Part shown: positions 1 to 9,190 of the stretch, in pieces
Position numbering within the stretch: the first letter of the stretch is position 1
Layout of the letters: the number at the start of each line of letters is the position of its first letter
Source of the DNA: G963677085 sp963677085
GTDB taxonomy: Bacteria; Planctomycetota; Planctomycetia; Pirellulales; Thermoguttaceae
Assembly: GCA_963677085.2 (NCBI GenBank)
Contig: CAXXFH010000002.1
Span: forward strand, 124,001 to 188,000
DNA length: 64,000 nt
Direction of reading: 5' to 3'
Notes under the pieces: model-generated
What the model was told of the DNA's origin: nothing
The model's input: the letters and a program-made list of their open reading frames with translations, nothing else
Databases searched by the model: none
Position numbers and translations under genes: made by a program

Positions 1-1
1 T

Positions 2-307
2 TGGGGTTCGTTGGTAGATCGCTTCATCGTAGAGTTGCGAAATTTCGACTACCTCGGGCGGCGATTAGACGTTCGGGAAAACGTCAAATTTCGAGGAGGG
101 TATTTCCCGACGTGGGTCCATGAAACGTTTCCCGAGTCGGTCTGTGTGCTTTCCGTCGAATTCAAGAAGTTCTTCATGGACGAATGGACCGGCCAAGCCG
201 ATCAAACGCAGTTGGCGGCGATCGAACGGGCCCTGAAATCGACGATTTGGGGGATTCACGAAGAGCTGGTTAAGTATGGATTGGCAGATCACGAGGTTCC
301 TGCGTAA
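2..307 (+). CDS. N-formylglutamate amidohydrolase-like protein, C-terminal fragment
   Basis: Only the last ~100 codons are in the window; the frame is open to the left edge (WGS before the first in-frame TTG), so the gene starts upstream. The visible part carries VELRNFDYLGRR and CVLSVEFKKFFMDEWTG, which resemble the C-terminal end of the N-formylglutamate amidohydrolase family. Such genes often sit beside a DUF1704 (QEGLA-motif) protein and an ATP-grasp ligase, and the next gene here is indeed a glutathione-synthetase/RimK-like ATP-grasp protein. It ends with TAA at 305-307. The assignment rests on the tail and on context; the catalytic part is not visible. Confidence 0.6.
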   Translation, partial: WGSLVDRFIVELRNFDYLGRRLDVRENVKFRGGYFPTWVHETFPESVCVLSVEFKKFFMDEWTGQADQTQLAAIERALKSTIWGIHEELVKYGLADHEVPA

Positions 308-805
308 TAACGGCAGGAGGCAGCGTATCGTCACATTGGGCCGCAATCAACCGGGGTGGCAAGGGTTGCCCAGCGAAACGCGGCCATACAATTGCTATGC
401 GTGGGTGTCGCAAGGGTGGCTCGACTCGCTGGACGATGGCTGCTGCCGATCCGATTCCCTTGAATAGGCGTTTTGAGCTAAAAACCTGGAACCCCCGGCT
501 GTCACTGGTCACTTCTAACTTACTCAAACTGAAAGCGTCTGGCGAAGCATGCAGCGTTAACCAAAGCCATGCCAAGAGATTTGAAGCGAGAGACGAGGGA
601 CGAGAAAATGCAGGTCAAAAACGGACCATGCTCACCCCTAACCCCTCGTTTCTCGCCCCTTTAGATCACAGGTTCGGAACATTGTTTTCGGCTTGAGTAA
701 CTTATAGACTAGGCAAGCGCCGAGGGACTTGTCGTTGCCTGCAAAAATTGACGTAAATGCACGTTCAAGACTCACCGTCTCCAACTCGTCAAGGACACCA
801 AGAAA
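308..805. other. Intergenic region with an imperfect inverted repeat
   Basis: There is no convincing gene; short frames here lack start signals and family features. A 14-base inverted repeat (586-599, GCGAGAGACGAGGG, and 643-656, its complement with one mismatch) flanks 43 bases. It could be a dispersed repeat or a transcript hairpin. The following ATP-grasp gene has an AAGGA ribosome site just before its ATG. Confidence 0.4.
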
Positions 806-1852
806 ATGAGAATCGGCTTCGTCGTTAACGACGTGAACACAGAACAAGAAGGATACACAACCACCCGACTTGCGATGGCCGCGGTCAATCGCGGTCACGA
901 GGTCTGGATGATTGGGGTTCGGGACTTCGCTCTCGATCCCGACGACTTCGTGCGCGCTCGTGCCCATGGGGCGCCGAAGGCTCAGTACAAGTCGCTGAAG
1001 ACGTTTCTTAGCGAATTGCGCGGGCCCCGAGGCAAACTGCAACGCATCACGGTTGACGACCTCGACGTTCTCATGCTTCGCAACGACCCGGCAGAAGACC
1101 AGGGCCGGCAAGCGTGGGCACAAATGGCCGGCATCAACTTCGGCCGCGCGGCCATGCGACGTGGGGTCATCGTGCTCAACGACCCCAACGCCCTGGCACA
1201 AGCCATCAACAAAATGTACTTCCAACTTTTCCCAGAAGAAGTACGCCCCTCGACTCTCATTACACGCGATCGCGAAGAAATTCGGGCGTTCGCCAAGAAA
1301 CACGATGGCGACATCGTGATTAAACCGCTCCAAGGGTCAGGCGGCCAGGGAGTCTTTCATGTGCCCAAAGACGGCCTGGGGAACCTCAACCAGATGATCG
1401 AAGCGATCAGCCGCGATGGCTACGTGATTGCTCAGGAGTATCTACCCGACGCAGCCGAAGGCGACATGCGCTTGTTCATGGTCAACGGAGAACCTCTTCG
1501 CTACAAAGGTAAATATGCGGCGTTCCGGCGGATACGTTCCGGCGAAGACATCCGCAGCAATATCCACGCTGGTGGCAAGAAGGCCAAAGCCGAAGTAGAC
1601 TCCCAGGCGCTGAAAATCGCCGAAATCGTGCGGCCCAAACTCGTGGCCGACGGTATGTTTATGGTCGGCCTGGATATCGTCGGCGACAAGCTCATGGAGA
1701 TCAACGTCTTCAGCCCTGGTGGACTTGGAAGTGCCCAGAGCTTCGAAAACGTGAACTTTGCCGTGGCGGTCATTGCTTCGCTGGAACGCAAGGTCCAATA
1801 CATGGGCTTCTACCAGCGCAATTTCAACAACGTCGACATGGCCACGCTTTAA
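806..1852 (+). CDS. Glutathione synthetase/RimK-like ATP-grasp ligase
   Basis: A 348-residue ATP-grasp protein that probably joins an amino acid or peptide carboxylate to an amine using ATP, in the cytosol. The N-terminal pre-ATP-grasp domain starts MRIGFVVNDV and resembles bacterial glutathione synthetase (GshB). The ATP-grasp core shows DIVIKPLQGSGGQGVF (nucleotide loop), AQEYLP, GDMRLFMVNGEP, and the metal-binding end DKLMEINVFSPGG, which matches the EINVxSP motif of GshB. Length is close to GshB (~315) with a short extension. An AAGGA ribosome site lies 10 bases before ATG. It follows an N-formylglutamate amidohydrolase-like gene, as in the QEGLA/FGase/ATP-grasp clusters of other bacteria. 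The true substrate may not be glutathione precursors, since no gshA is visible. Confidence 0.75.
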   Translation: MRIGFVVNDVNTEQEGYTTTRLAMAAVNRGHEVWMIGVRDFALDPDDFVRARAHGAPKAQYKSLKTFLSELRGPRGKLQRITVDDLDVLMLRNDPAEDQGRQAWAQMAGINFGRAAMRRGVIVLNDPNALAQAINKMYFQLFPEEVRPSTLITRDREEIRAFAKKHDGDIVIKPLQGSGGQGVFHVPKDGLGNLNQMIEAISRDGYVIAQEYLPDAAEGDMRLFMVNGEPLRYKGKYAAFRRIRSGEDIRSNIHAGGKKAKAEVDSQALKIAEIVRPKLVADGMFMVGLDIVGDKLMEINVFSPGGLGSAQSFENVNFAVAVIASLERKVQYMGFYQRNFNNVDMATL

Positions 1853-1877
1853 GAAAACGGAAAGCGGAAGGCCGATG

Positions 1878-1940
1878 CCACGGGCGGCTTGCTGCCCTTG
1901 CCGAACGAGGGGCAGATTTTTCTGCCCCTGGTACCCGTGG
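1878..1940. terminator. Nested hairpins between convergent genes
   Basis: Between the stop at 1852 (+) and the stop at 1970 (-) lies a perfect 9-bp stem, AGGGGCAGA (1908-1916) / TCTGCCCCT (1921-1929), with a TTTT loop. It is enclosed by CCACGGG (1878-1884) pairing with CCCGTGG (1934-1940). Its position between converging genes suggests a two-way terminator, though no long T tract follows on either strand. Confidence 0.45.
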
Positions 1941-1969
1941 GCGACGAAGTATCGGAAAAGCCAACAAAC

Positions 1970-3589
1970 TCAACGTTGCCCGCCGGAAACGCCGACATTC
2001 GCCGCGTGAGGTCCCTTGAGAACTCCGCGGCTTGGGCTCAACACCTGACCTTGGTCGCGCAGACTCTCTTGGAGCTGGCCAATGGGGATCGCACGGGGTG
2101 GGCAGTTGTGTTCGATGGTCATTCGGGCTGCCGTGCCGGCCGCCTGTCCCATGGCCATCCAGGTTGGTTCCATACGAATCGACGAATACGCAACATGGGT
2201 TGCCGAAGCGGCTACCGGAACAATCAGGCCGTCGACTCGCTCAGGAATCATGATGCGATAGGGAATCTGATACGGCCGGGTGATGTGGTCTAACATCCCC
2301 AGGTAGCCTTCCAAAACACGGGTGTCTTGCGGCCGCCGCTTCCGCGTGGGGAAACTATCCACAGGAAACTCTCCTACCGCGATGGCATCCTCGTGGATGC
2401 CGTTTCCCTTACCGTGGTCAAGACGCGCCACATCGTGCTCACTCAATGTATACAGACCGCGAAGACGGCGCGCTTCGCGCACGTACAACTGAAACGGAAA
2501 ATGCCCGTTGTCGGTGAATTCGTCGAGCGGCAAATGATACTGCCGGGCAATTTCCCGATGGCTTGCCGGAACATCACGATCGTTCTGCAAAAAGTAGAGC
2601 AGCCCGAGCGTCAAGTCACGGTGCCGGCCGGAAATTTCCTCCCGCACTCGCCAGTCGCTTTCGACATAACCGATGTTTTCCTCGGCAAACGGAAACGCCA
2701 GGGGGCGAGGGTTGATGTTCGCGTCCACCTTTTGATGGGGCAGGTCGGTAACCGATAATGCTCGCACAACCGTATTGAAGTGCTCGGGGTAATACCCCCA
2801 CCCATCGACGAACTGGCGTGGTGGCCCAAGCCGGCCGGCTGCCAGATCGTCGAGGTAGGGAAGATAACGCCGACGGCAGTAGTTTTCCGGCGGACTGTCC
2901 AACACGAAACGGTTGTCCGGATCGGTCGTCAGGCAAAGCCGATAGGTGTAGGCCGGCAGCCGTTCGTCGGCCGCGCCCGTGCTGCCGGGCAGAAAGTTAC
3001 CCAATTCGTAGTCGTAGTAAACCACGCCCGCGTGAGGTTCGTCGAATTGTTCTCGCGACTCGCGTCCCAAGCGAAACGCGGCGCCCGCCATCGCGTACAA
3101 ATCGCCTTCGTAGGTCGCGTCGACGAACACCTTCGCGGTCAGCGTTCGCGATTCTGCCGAACAACGATTCCGCAGTTTCACTCGCCGTACGATGTCGTCG
3201 AACGTGTCGACGGAGCGAAGTTCATGCGAGGTAAGGACTGTGACCAGCGGTTGCTCGGAAAGCATCTGCTGAAAGACCTGCTCGGCGACCGACGGTTCAT
3301 AGTAATAACCATCGCGGCAAAGCGTAACGTTGGCCGAACCGGCGCCGTCTCGCTCGACATAGTGACGATAAACGTGTCCGATAAACTCCTGGAAAAGTCC
3401 GCCGATCATGTTGCGATTTTCAATGTCGCTTTTACCAAGGCCGCTAGCCGCCATGCCGCCGAGATGGGCATGATATTCGACCAACGCCACACGGCATCCT
3501 CCGCGAGCGGCGCTAATGGCCGCCGCAATGCCGCCGGGCGTTCCTCCGATCACAACTACGTCGTATTGTTCAGCCGCTGTTTCAAGCAT
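1970..3589 (-). CDS. FAD-dependent oxidoreductase (FAD_oxidored family)
   Basis: A 539-residue flavoprotein. The N-terminal dinucleotide-binding fold is clear: YDVVVIGGTPGGIAAAISAARGG, then the acidic residue after strand 2 (LVEYHAHLGGM). A second FAD-contact segment reads KVFVDATYEGDLYAMAGA, and near the C-terminus GLIVPVAASATHVAYSSIRM and MAMGQAAGTAA, all typical of the FAD_oxidored family (PF12831) common in planctomycete sugar-use clusters. No signal peptide is visible, so it is probably cytosolic. Its ATG overlaps the symporter stop by eight bases (ATGCTTGA), so the two are translationally coupled. The substrate is unknown; by context it may oxidise a sugar or uronate released by the sulfatase and sialidase-like proteins. 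Confidence 0.8.
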   Translation of the reverse strand: MLETAAEQYDVVVIGGTPGGIAAAISAARGGCRVALVEYHAHLGGMAASGLGKSDIENRNMIGGLFQEFIGHVYRHYVERDGAGSANVTLCRDGYYYEPSVAEQVFQQMLSEQPLVTVLTSHELRSVDTFDDIVRRVKLRNRCSAESRTLTAKVFVDATYEGDLYAMAGAAFRLGRESREQFDEPHAGVVYYDYELGNFLPGSTGAADERLPAYTYRLCLTTDPDNRFVLDSPPENYCRRRYLPYLDDLAAGRLGPPRQFVDGWGYYPEHFNTVVRALSVTDLPHQKVDANINPRPLAFPFAEENIGYVESDWRVREEISGRHRDLTLGLLYFLQNDRDVPASHREIARQYHLPLDEFTDNGHFPFQLYVREARRLRGLYTLSEHDVARLDHGKGNGIHEDAIAVGEFPVDSFPTRKRRPQDTRVLEGYLGMLDHITRPYQIPYRIMIPERVDGLIVPVAASATHVAYSSIRMEPTWMAMGQAAGTAARMTIEHNCPPRAIPIGQLQESLRDQGQVLSPSRGVLKGPHAANVGVSGGQR

Positions 3590-5120
3590 TCCTTGAACTC
3601 TCTCCTCGTTCCATGGTCCACACCGTCAGGCCACCTAAGTCGACTTTCGGAGTGCGACGCAACAAGCTCATCACGTAGGCAAGAATAATAAAACTGCTGT
3701 TGACCAGTAGGCCAACCCAATAACTGTGTACCGGTAAGATGCTCCATGCCGGCAGTAGGTGCGCAGTCCCCAGACCAAGATACATATTGAAGGTTACCGC
3801 AACGACCAACGCCACGGTGGCCGAAAAACCGTCGACACGCCGCGTGAAAAAGCCGACCATGAACAACCCCATCAGGCAACCGCCGAAAACCGATGTAACG
3901 ATCAGCGAGATGTCGTTCATGCTCTCCTTGGGGATATAAGAAAAAGTCAACGCCCCCAAAATCATCAGCGTCGCGGCACCGGTTGCCGTGAGCTTCGCAC
4001 ACCAAAGATAATAGCGGTCGCTCCGGCTGCGAGCTAAAAAGGGTTTGAGTAAATCGACGACCGTTACCGTGGCGATGGCGTTGATGCTCGAATCGAGTGT
4101 CGACATGGCGGCCGCCACGATCGCAGCTACCAGTACCCCGGCCACCCCGGCCGGTACATGGTGAAGAATGAAATAGGGCAACACCTGGTCGACCTGCAGC
4201 CCGGCGGCCAACTCGTTGGGAAACACCTGATAGAAGACAAACACGCTGGTGCCGACGAAGAAGAAAAACGTCCACATTGGCAGGGCAATGGCCGAATAGA
4301 TTATCGTTGCCTTGCGGGCTTCGCGCGTCGACTTGGCTGCGACGTAGCGTTGCACCAGGTTCTGATCACCGCCGTAAATCGCCAACCAGTTGACCACGCC
4401 CAACAGGCTGACGGTCCAGAAAGTTCGCCGCCCCAAATCCCAATCGAAGCTTCCCAACGAAAACTTGTCGTGAGCGGCTCCTACTTCGATCACTTGAGAA
4501 ACGCCTTGTGGCAGGGAAATCACGACGTAAATCAGGCAGATCAGTCCACCGACGATTAACACGAGCGTTTGGATGACATCGGTCCAGATGACCGCGTCGA
4601 TTCCACCAACGATCGTGTAAAGTGCCACGAAAATACCCGCCGCAATAATCACTACTTCAATCGGTGCCCCCGTGAGAAACTGAATGGGTAGGGCCACGAG
4701 AAACAGCACTTGCGCCGTGCGAATCAACTGCATCACAATGAAACTGATCGTGCCGTAGAGTCGGGGTAGCGGTCCGTAGCGCAAGCCAAGGTATTCAAAG
4801 GCCGAGGTCATCCGCCCGTGGCGAAACAACGGAATGAAGAACACCACCGCCAGCACGGCTACAAACGGCAACGCCAGGTTGACGCTTAACTGACGCCAGT
4901 CGAGTGCATACGCTGCCGCCGGCAAGGCCAGAAAGGTGCTCGAAGAGACGATCGTACCCAGCATCGACAAGCCGATCACCCAACCGGCGAATCCACGATT
5001 GCCGACGAAATACTCTTCCGTGTCGGTGTTGCGCCTCGCGAAGTAAATCGCAATGGCGATCATCCCACCCAGGTAGACCACAATCGCGACAAGATCGAGG
5101 CTGCGAAACTGCGATTCCAA
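3582..5120 (-). CDS. Sodium:solute symporter (SSS family)
   Basis: A polytopic membrane transporter of 512 residues with about 13 hydrophobic segments; family proteins couple Na+ entry to uptake of sugars, sialic acid or carboxylates. Diagnostic stretches are SLDLVAIVVYLGGMIAIAI (TM1), the TEEYFVGNR loop, GTIVSSSTFLALPAAAY, and GGIDAVIWTDVIQTLVL, all characteristic of SSS proteins. The start is placed at a TTG (5120) because GGAGG lies seven bases before it; a longer frame to 5189 would overlap the sulfatase gene and add a polar stretch. It sits between the sulfatase and the FAD oxidoreductase in one minus-strand operon, so it most likely imports the sugar released outside. A sialic acid or hexose substrate is a guess. 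Confidence 0.88.
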   Translation of the reverse strand: MESQFRSLDLVAIVVYLGGMIAIAIYFARRNTDTEEYFVGNRGFAGWVIGLSMLGTIVSSSTFLALPAAAYALDWRQLSVNLALPFVAVLAVVFFIPLFRHGRMTSAFEYLGLRYGPLPRLYGTISFIVMQLIRTAQVLFLVALPIQFLTGAPIEVVIIAAGIFVALYTIVGGIDAVIWTDVIQTLVLIVGGLICLIYVVISLPQGVSQVIEVGAAHDKFSLGSFDWDLGRRTFWTVSLLGVVNWLAIYGGDQNLVQRYVAAKSTREARKATIIYSAIALPMWTFFFFVGTSVFVFYQVFPNELAAGLQVDQVLPYFILHHVPAGVAGVLVAAIVAAAMSTLDSSINAIATVTVVDLLKPFLARSRSDRYYLWCAKLTATGAATLMILGALTFSYIPKESMNDISLIVTSVFGGCLMGLFMVGFFTRRVDGFSATVALVVAVTFNMYLGLGTAHLLPAWSILPVHSYWVGLLVNSSFIILAYVMSLLRRTPKVDLGGLTVWTMERGESSRNA

Positions 5121-5158
5121 CCAGATGCCTCCTTCCCAGCGGTCCGTGGCGATTCGTT

Positions 5159-6520
5159 TCAGCGGCAACCGGTTACTTCGTTGATCCATCGGACGTATGC
5201 CCGATGGAACTGTTCGGCAACGGCCGGATGGCGGTCGAGCAAATTGTGCTGCTCGGCCAGATCCTCGTTCAGATTGAACAACAGTCGCTCGTCACCTTCG
5301 ACCACATATTTCCAATGCCCCTGGCGTACCGCGTGCGCATGGGTATCGGTGTAGATGTTGTTGAAACGCCAGAAGAGCGTCCGATTCGGTAGTTCGTCGC
5401 CGTGGAGGAGCACACCGCTTAAGTCGCAGCCGTCCAGATGTAAGTCGTCCGGCTTTCGAGTGCCGGTAAGCGACAGCACGGTGGGCACAATGTCCATCGT
5501 TATGGCCGTAGCGTCGGTCACTGTGCCGGGCTTAATTCGCCCGGGCCAACTGGCGATCAGCGGCACCCGGTGCCCTCCCTCGAACAACTCGCCCTTCTGC
5601 CCTCGCAGCGGTCCGTTGCTGCCAACCCACGAATAGGCACCGTTGTCGGACAGAAGCAAGATTAGCGTTTGCTGGCGTAAACCGAGTCGCTCAAGCGTGG
5701 CGACGATCTGCCCGACACTCTGGTCGACTGCCGCAAGCATATCGCGGTATGCCCGGCGATGCTCGCTTTTCAGCAACGGACCGTATTTGGTGTCGTGCCA
5801 TGTCTTCCCAACCGTGCGATGCGGCGGATCGCTTGGACCTTGAAAGGGAAAGTGCAAGGCCAGATGCGAAACGAATACGAACAGCGGCCGCTCGCGGTTC
5901 GACTCGATGAAGTCGCACGTGTGCTTTGTGACCAAGTGAGTAAGGTAACCCAACTCGTCCTTGCGCTGCTGATTCTCGTGCCAATCAAGCTCACCGACGC
6001 GTGAAACGTGGCTGTGGTAGTCGGGCGTATTGTTCGAGCAGCGACTTTGACTAAAACCCTGATCGATTGGGCCGAACCGCTCGACATGACCCAGGTGCCA
6101 CTTGCCGAAGACGCTGCAAGTATAGCCGGCCGGACCGAGAAGTTCCGCGACGGTTGTCGCCGCCAGAGGCATACCTTCGGTCCGTGTGAAACCAATTGCG
6201 TGTTCCACTCCGCATCGCTGTTGATACCGACCGGTCAAGAGTGCTGCGCGTGTGGGACTACATACGGCGCCGTTGGTATGGAAATCGGTAAACCGCATCC
6301 CGCTCTCCGCCAAACGATCGATCTGCGGCGTCTGGTGAACCTTACTGCCGTAGCAGCTAAGATCACCATAGCCGAGATCGTCGACCACGATTAGCACGAT
6401 GTTGGGGCATTCTGCTCGCGGCGCGGCATACGCAGTCCCCGTGGCAACAATCGCTACCACGCAGACCACCGCAACGCGGACAAGGCACCATCGCGCGCAG
6501 GTAGGAAGTAAGCAGAGCAT
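5159..6520 (-). CDS. Secreted sulfatase (arylsulfatase A-like)
   Basis: It hydrolyses sulfate esters, probably on glycans, outside the cytoplasm. The mature start NIVLIVVDDLGYGDLSCYG carries the metal-binding DD pair, and CSPTRAALLTGR (Cys about residue 87 from the chosen ATG) is the C-x-P-x-R formylglycine motif. Further family features are GKWHLGH and LLLSDNGAYS (late metal ligands D-N). The start at 6520 gives a signal peptide (hydrophobic run ending TGTAYA-A); the frame can extend to a TTG at 6592, but that adds an unlikely polar leader. About 453 residues is normal for the family. Activity needs a formylglycine-generating enzyme, which is not in the window. It lies between the sialidase-like gene and the symporter. 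Confidence 0.88.
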   Translation of the reverse strand: MLCLLPTCARWCLVRVAVVCVVAIVATGTAYAAPRAECPNIVLIVVDDLGYGDLSCYGSKVHQTPQIDRLAESGMRFTDFHTNGAVCSPTRAALLTGRYQQRCGVEHAIGFTRTEGMPLAATTVAELLGPAGYTCSVFGKWHLGHVERFGPIDQGFSQSRCSNNTPDYHSHVSRVGELDWHENQQRKDELGYLTHLVTKHTCDFIESNRERPLFVFVSHLALHFPFQGPSDPPHRTVGKTWHDTKYGPLLKSEHRRAYRDMLAAVDQSVGQIVATLERLGLRQQTLILLLSDNGAYSWVGSNGPLRGQKGELFEGGHRVPLIASWPGRIKPGTVTDATAITMDIVPTVLSLTGTRKPDDLHLDGCDLSGVLLHGDELPNRTLFWRFNNIYTDTHAHAVRQGHWKYVVEGDERLLFNLNEDLAEQHNLLDRHPAVAEQFHRAYVRWINEVTGCR

Positions 6521-6592
6521 GGGCTGGTTAATCCATGGAGGGAAACGGGCAACCTCGCCCGAGGCACAACGCCGACAGGCAATACGACACAA

Positions 6593-8305
6593 CTACTTCA
6601 GCAGTGCGTCGATCTCATCGAGCGGCACGGAAAGCACCTCTGCCGTCTGCTTGGCTCCGGAAAACGCGATCAATAGTTTTCCATCGTGTTCGATCATGTG
6701 GGGATAATCCACATGGCGTCCGCCCACGAGATAGAACATATGGGTGTAAACCAGACCGTCGCGGCTGATCGACAGCACCAGCGGGTTGCGGTCGCGGGGG
6801 TTTGCGTTGGAAACCATCGCATAATAGCCGCGCGAGGTGCGCAGTGCGTTGAACTTGCTCGTGGCATCCGGAAAATTCGTGACGACCAAGCGGCTCCAAC
6901 TGTGACCATTGTCGGTAGAGTAAGCACGCAGCAGCCGTTTCGATCCACCGTTGTCGCGGAACAGGCCAACGAGAGATTTTCCGTCGGGCAGCACGTACCA
7001 ATACGGTTCCTCCGGTCGATAGCGCCCTTCGTATCTTGCCAGCGGTTGAATCGTCCATTTGTCGATCGCCTCGACGCCGCCAACCATCACGGTGACGTGC
7101 CGCTGGCTGTCGCGCCGGCTCATCATCCACAAACCGTTGGGGAGCTTCTTGGGCGGAAAGTTGTTCAGTGTATCGTCGAGCACCGTGCCGTGGACAACCC
7201 ATTTGTTGTGCGTGTCGTCCCAGCGAAACGCTTCGAGGCTAAGTCCCTCGCCCGCATAACCGGGCGCGTGGAAATGACTGGCCAGGGCCAGCAGTTCGCC
7301 GTCGCGTTGCCAGAAACCGCGAGCGATCCAGCCAAACCCCTCAGCCCGCGGCGGACCCGACAGATCCTTCGGCTTGCTCCAATGCAAACCGTCCTCACTC
7401 GTGGCGTACGACACTCGGGTATTGGCCTGATCGTGGCCGGGAACGACGTTGCGATGCTCCTCGGGCGTAAGATTCTTGCTTCGTACGCCCGGTCCATCGC
7501 TCCACATGAACCAATACTTGCCACCGTGATGGGCCAGATAGACGTGTTGATGCACCCAGTTGCCGCCCCGGTCGCGTACATCGCTGACCACAACGGGCTC
7601 GGCCAATATTTTCGGCAACCCCGCGAAGTCAATCCTTGCCGGATCTGTCCCGGCATCGGGCAAATCCAACATCAGCGCGCTGCCCGGATTATTGATCGGA
7701 TCGGGCGGTGAAAGATCCAGGACGACGTCGGCCTCCAACAACTCGGAGTACGCGAGCGATTTGTCGAGCACCGGCCCGCTGCAAATCGCTTCCCACGAGT
7801 CGCCAACCCGCACCTGCGAGATTTTTCCTTTTGCCGATGCCGGCGCGACCATCACTCGGGCGAGGTTTGCTGCGGAATTTCCACGGCGATTAACCACCGT
7901 CCAGGCGACTTCCTCGCTCGGTAGTTCTTGCGGAAGCTCCGCTACGTCATCGTATACCCGGAGAAAACCCTCGTCGGGAGCCTGGGAGTGGCAGACGAGT
8001 TTGGCCACGACCGTAACCGTCTGTCCCGGCGTGCAAGTTTCACCGACTGCCGTATGACCGAAAAGCCAAAGTCGATACCGGCCTTTTTCGTCAACTCCCA
8101 AGCCAACGCGGTGCATTTTGTTGGAGGTAGCCAACACCAAATCGCATGTTTGGCCTAACTCGGGTGTCGTCAGGCGTGCGCTGACCCATAGCGTTCGACC
8201 TTCGTCGCCCAGGTCGATCCAATCTGCTTGAGCCGAAGACCAATCAAACGACGGCCAAGCGCAGAGACAAATCAACAAAAAGCATGCGGGGAGGTAGTTC
8301 TTCAT
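6593..8305 (-). CDS. Secreted BNR-repeat (sialidase-like) protein
   Basis: A 570-residue exported protein with a signal peptide (MKNYLPACFLLICLC... ending SSAQA). The C-terminal half is a sialidase-type propeller: an Asp-box STDNGHSWS, a second SEDGLHWS, a third SRDGL, and the blade-like VHQHVYLAHHGGKYWFMWSD. The N-terminal ~200 residues (WVSARLTTPELGQTCDLVLA) look like a beta-sandwich, possibly a concanavalin-like lectin domain. The start at 8305 is chosen for the signal peptide; the longer frame to 8359 adds polar residues. Stop TGA/TAA sits directly before the sulfatase frame. It may be an exo-glycosidase or a glycan-binding protein; the catalytic Arg triad of true sialidases was not established. 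Confidence 0.7.
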   Translation of the reverse strand: MKNYLPACFLLICLCAWPSFDWSSAQADWIDLGDEGRTLWVSARLTTPELGQTCDLVLATSNKMHRVGLGVDEKGRYRLWLFGHTAVGETCTPGQTVTVVAKLVCHSQAPDEGFLRVYDDVAELPQELPSEEVAWTVVNRRGNSAANLARVMVAPASAKGKISQVRVGDSWEAICSGPVLDKSLAYSELLEADVVLDLSPPDPINNPGSALMLDLPDAGTDPARIDFAGLPKILAEPVVVSDVRDRGGNWVHQHVYLAHHGGKYWFMWSDGPGVRSKNLTPEEHRNVVPGHDQANTRVSYATSEDGLHWSKPKDLSGPPRAEGFGWIARGFWQRDGELLALASHFHAPGYAGEGLSLEAFRWDDTHNKWVVHGTVLDDTLNNFPPKKLPNGLWMMSRRDSQRHVTVMVGGVEAIDKWTIQPLARYEGRYRPEEPYWYVLPDGKSLVGLFRDNGGSKRLLRAYSTDNGHSWSRLVVTNFPDATSKFNALRTSRGYYAMVSNANPRDRNPLVLSISRDGLVYTHMFYLVGGRHVDYPHMIEHDGKLLIAFSGAKQTAEVLSVPLDEIDALLK

Positions 8306-8375
8306 GGTGTGTTGTTGCCAGTTGGTGGGGAGGTAGGTGTTCTGTATAAACGGCCGCAAAAAAAACCATCGTCGA

Positions 8376-9122
8376 CTATTGGTTGCGATGGTGTCGTGCC
8401 ACCACGCTGACCAGCCCGAGTATGCCGGCCATGAGGAGCGCCAGCGAGCTTGGCTCGGGAACGGCCGTGCCGGAGAGTGTCAAATCGTCGATTCGTCCGC
8501 TACCGGACTGAACGGCGTCGGTCGACCAAGTGCCACGGATCTGCAAGGCAGAGTTGTCTTCCGTCGTAGCATCTACGGCGGAAAGATCTGTGCTGTAAGC
8601 GTGCCAGGTGTTGTCGGCCAGGCTGGTTAGCGTTTCCAAGGCATTCCATCCGCTTCCCACGGAATACTCTAACTTGAGCTGGCTGGGCCCGATGTGTGGC
8701 GTGGAGTTGGTCGAGCGGTAGTCGAACGCTAGGGTCAGGTCTTCGTATCCAGTCGTGTCGACCGAAAGAATGAAATAATCGTCATTGAAAAAGTCCTCGC
8801 CATTCGTTGCGAGAACGCCCAAATTCCAGCCAGCAGAAATGCCTGGGTTTCCGCCGAACCCGTCTGTATCTTTCAGACCGCTCACGCCATCTTCGACCAT
8901 ATCGAGCGTAGGCGTGGTCACCGAGTTATATGAAGTCACGATGGTCGTACCATCGTTCCGACTGGGTATGTCGTCGAAATCGAAATAGGCGACAACTTCG
9001 GCATTGGCCTCAACGGCGCCGGCCAATAACACAACGACGAAAACCGCTGGGATTATTCGACGGGAGGATTTGGAAACTTGGCGATAATTTCCGTTTCGAG
9101 TTGCTTTCACTACTCGATTCAT
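8376..9122 (-). CDS. PEP-CTERM sorting-domain protein
   Basis: A 248-residue exported protein with a basic start, a hydrophobic signal (IIPAVFVVVLLAGAVEANA) and a C-terminal PEP-CTERM tripartite tail: AVPEPSS, a hydrophobic stretch (LALLMAGILGLVSVVA) and basic RHHRNQ. The body (YFDFDDIPSRNDGT, LTLAFDYRSTN, LKLEYSVGSGWNAL) resembles a jelly-roll/carbohydrate-binding sandwich. PEP-CTERM proteins are recognised by exosortase and trimmed for surface or matrix attachment; no exosortase gene is in the window. AAAGG precedes ATG. It sits between the LacI regulator and the sialidase-like gene, so it is likely part of the same glycan response, perhaps binding substrate at the surface. Confidence 0.82.
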   Translation of the reverse strand: MNRVVKATRNGNYRQVSKSSRRIIPAVFVVVLLAGAVEANAEVVAYFDFDDIPSRNDGTTIVTSYNSVTTPTLDMVEDGVSGLKDTDGFGGNPGISAGWNLGVLATNGEDFFNDDYFILSVDTTGYEDLTLAFDYRSTNSTPHIGPSQLKLEYSVGSGWNALETLTSLADNTWHAYSTDLSAVDATTEDNSALQIRGTWSTDAVQSGSGRIDDLTLSGTAVPEPSSLALLMAGILGLVSVVARHHRNQ

Positions 9123-9190
9123 GACCGTACACCTTTCGAGAATGGGGAGAATGGGAAGAGTCCACTCCGTTTACGCGAGACGATTGCCGT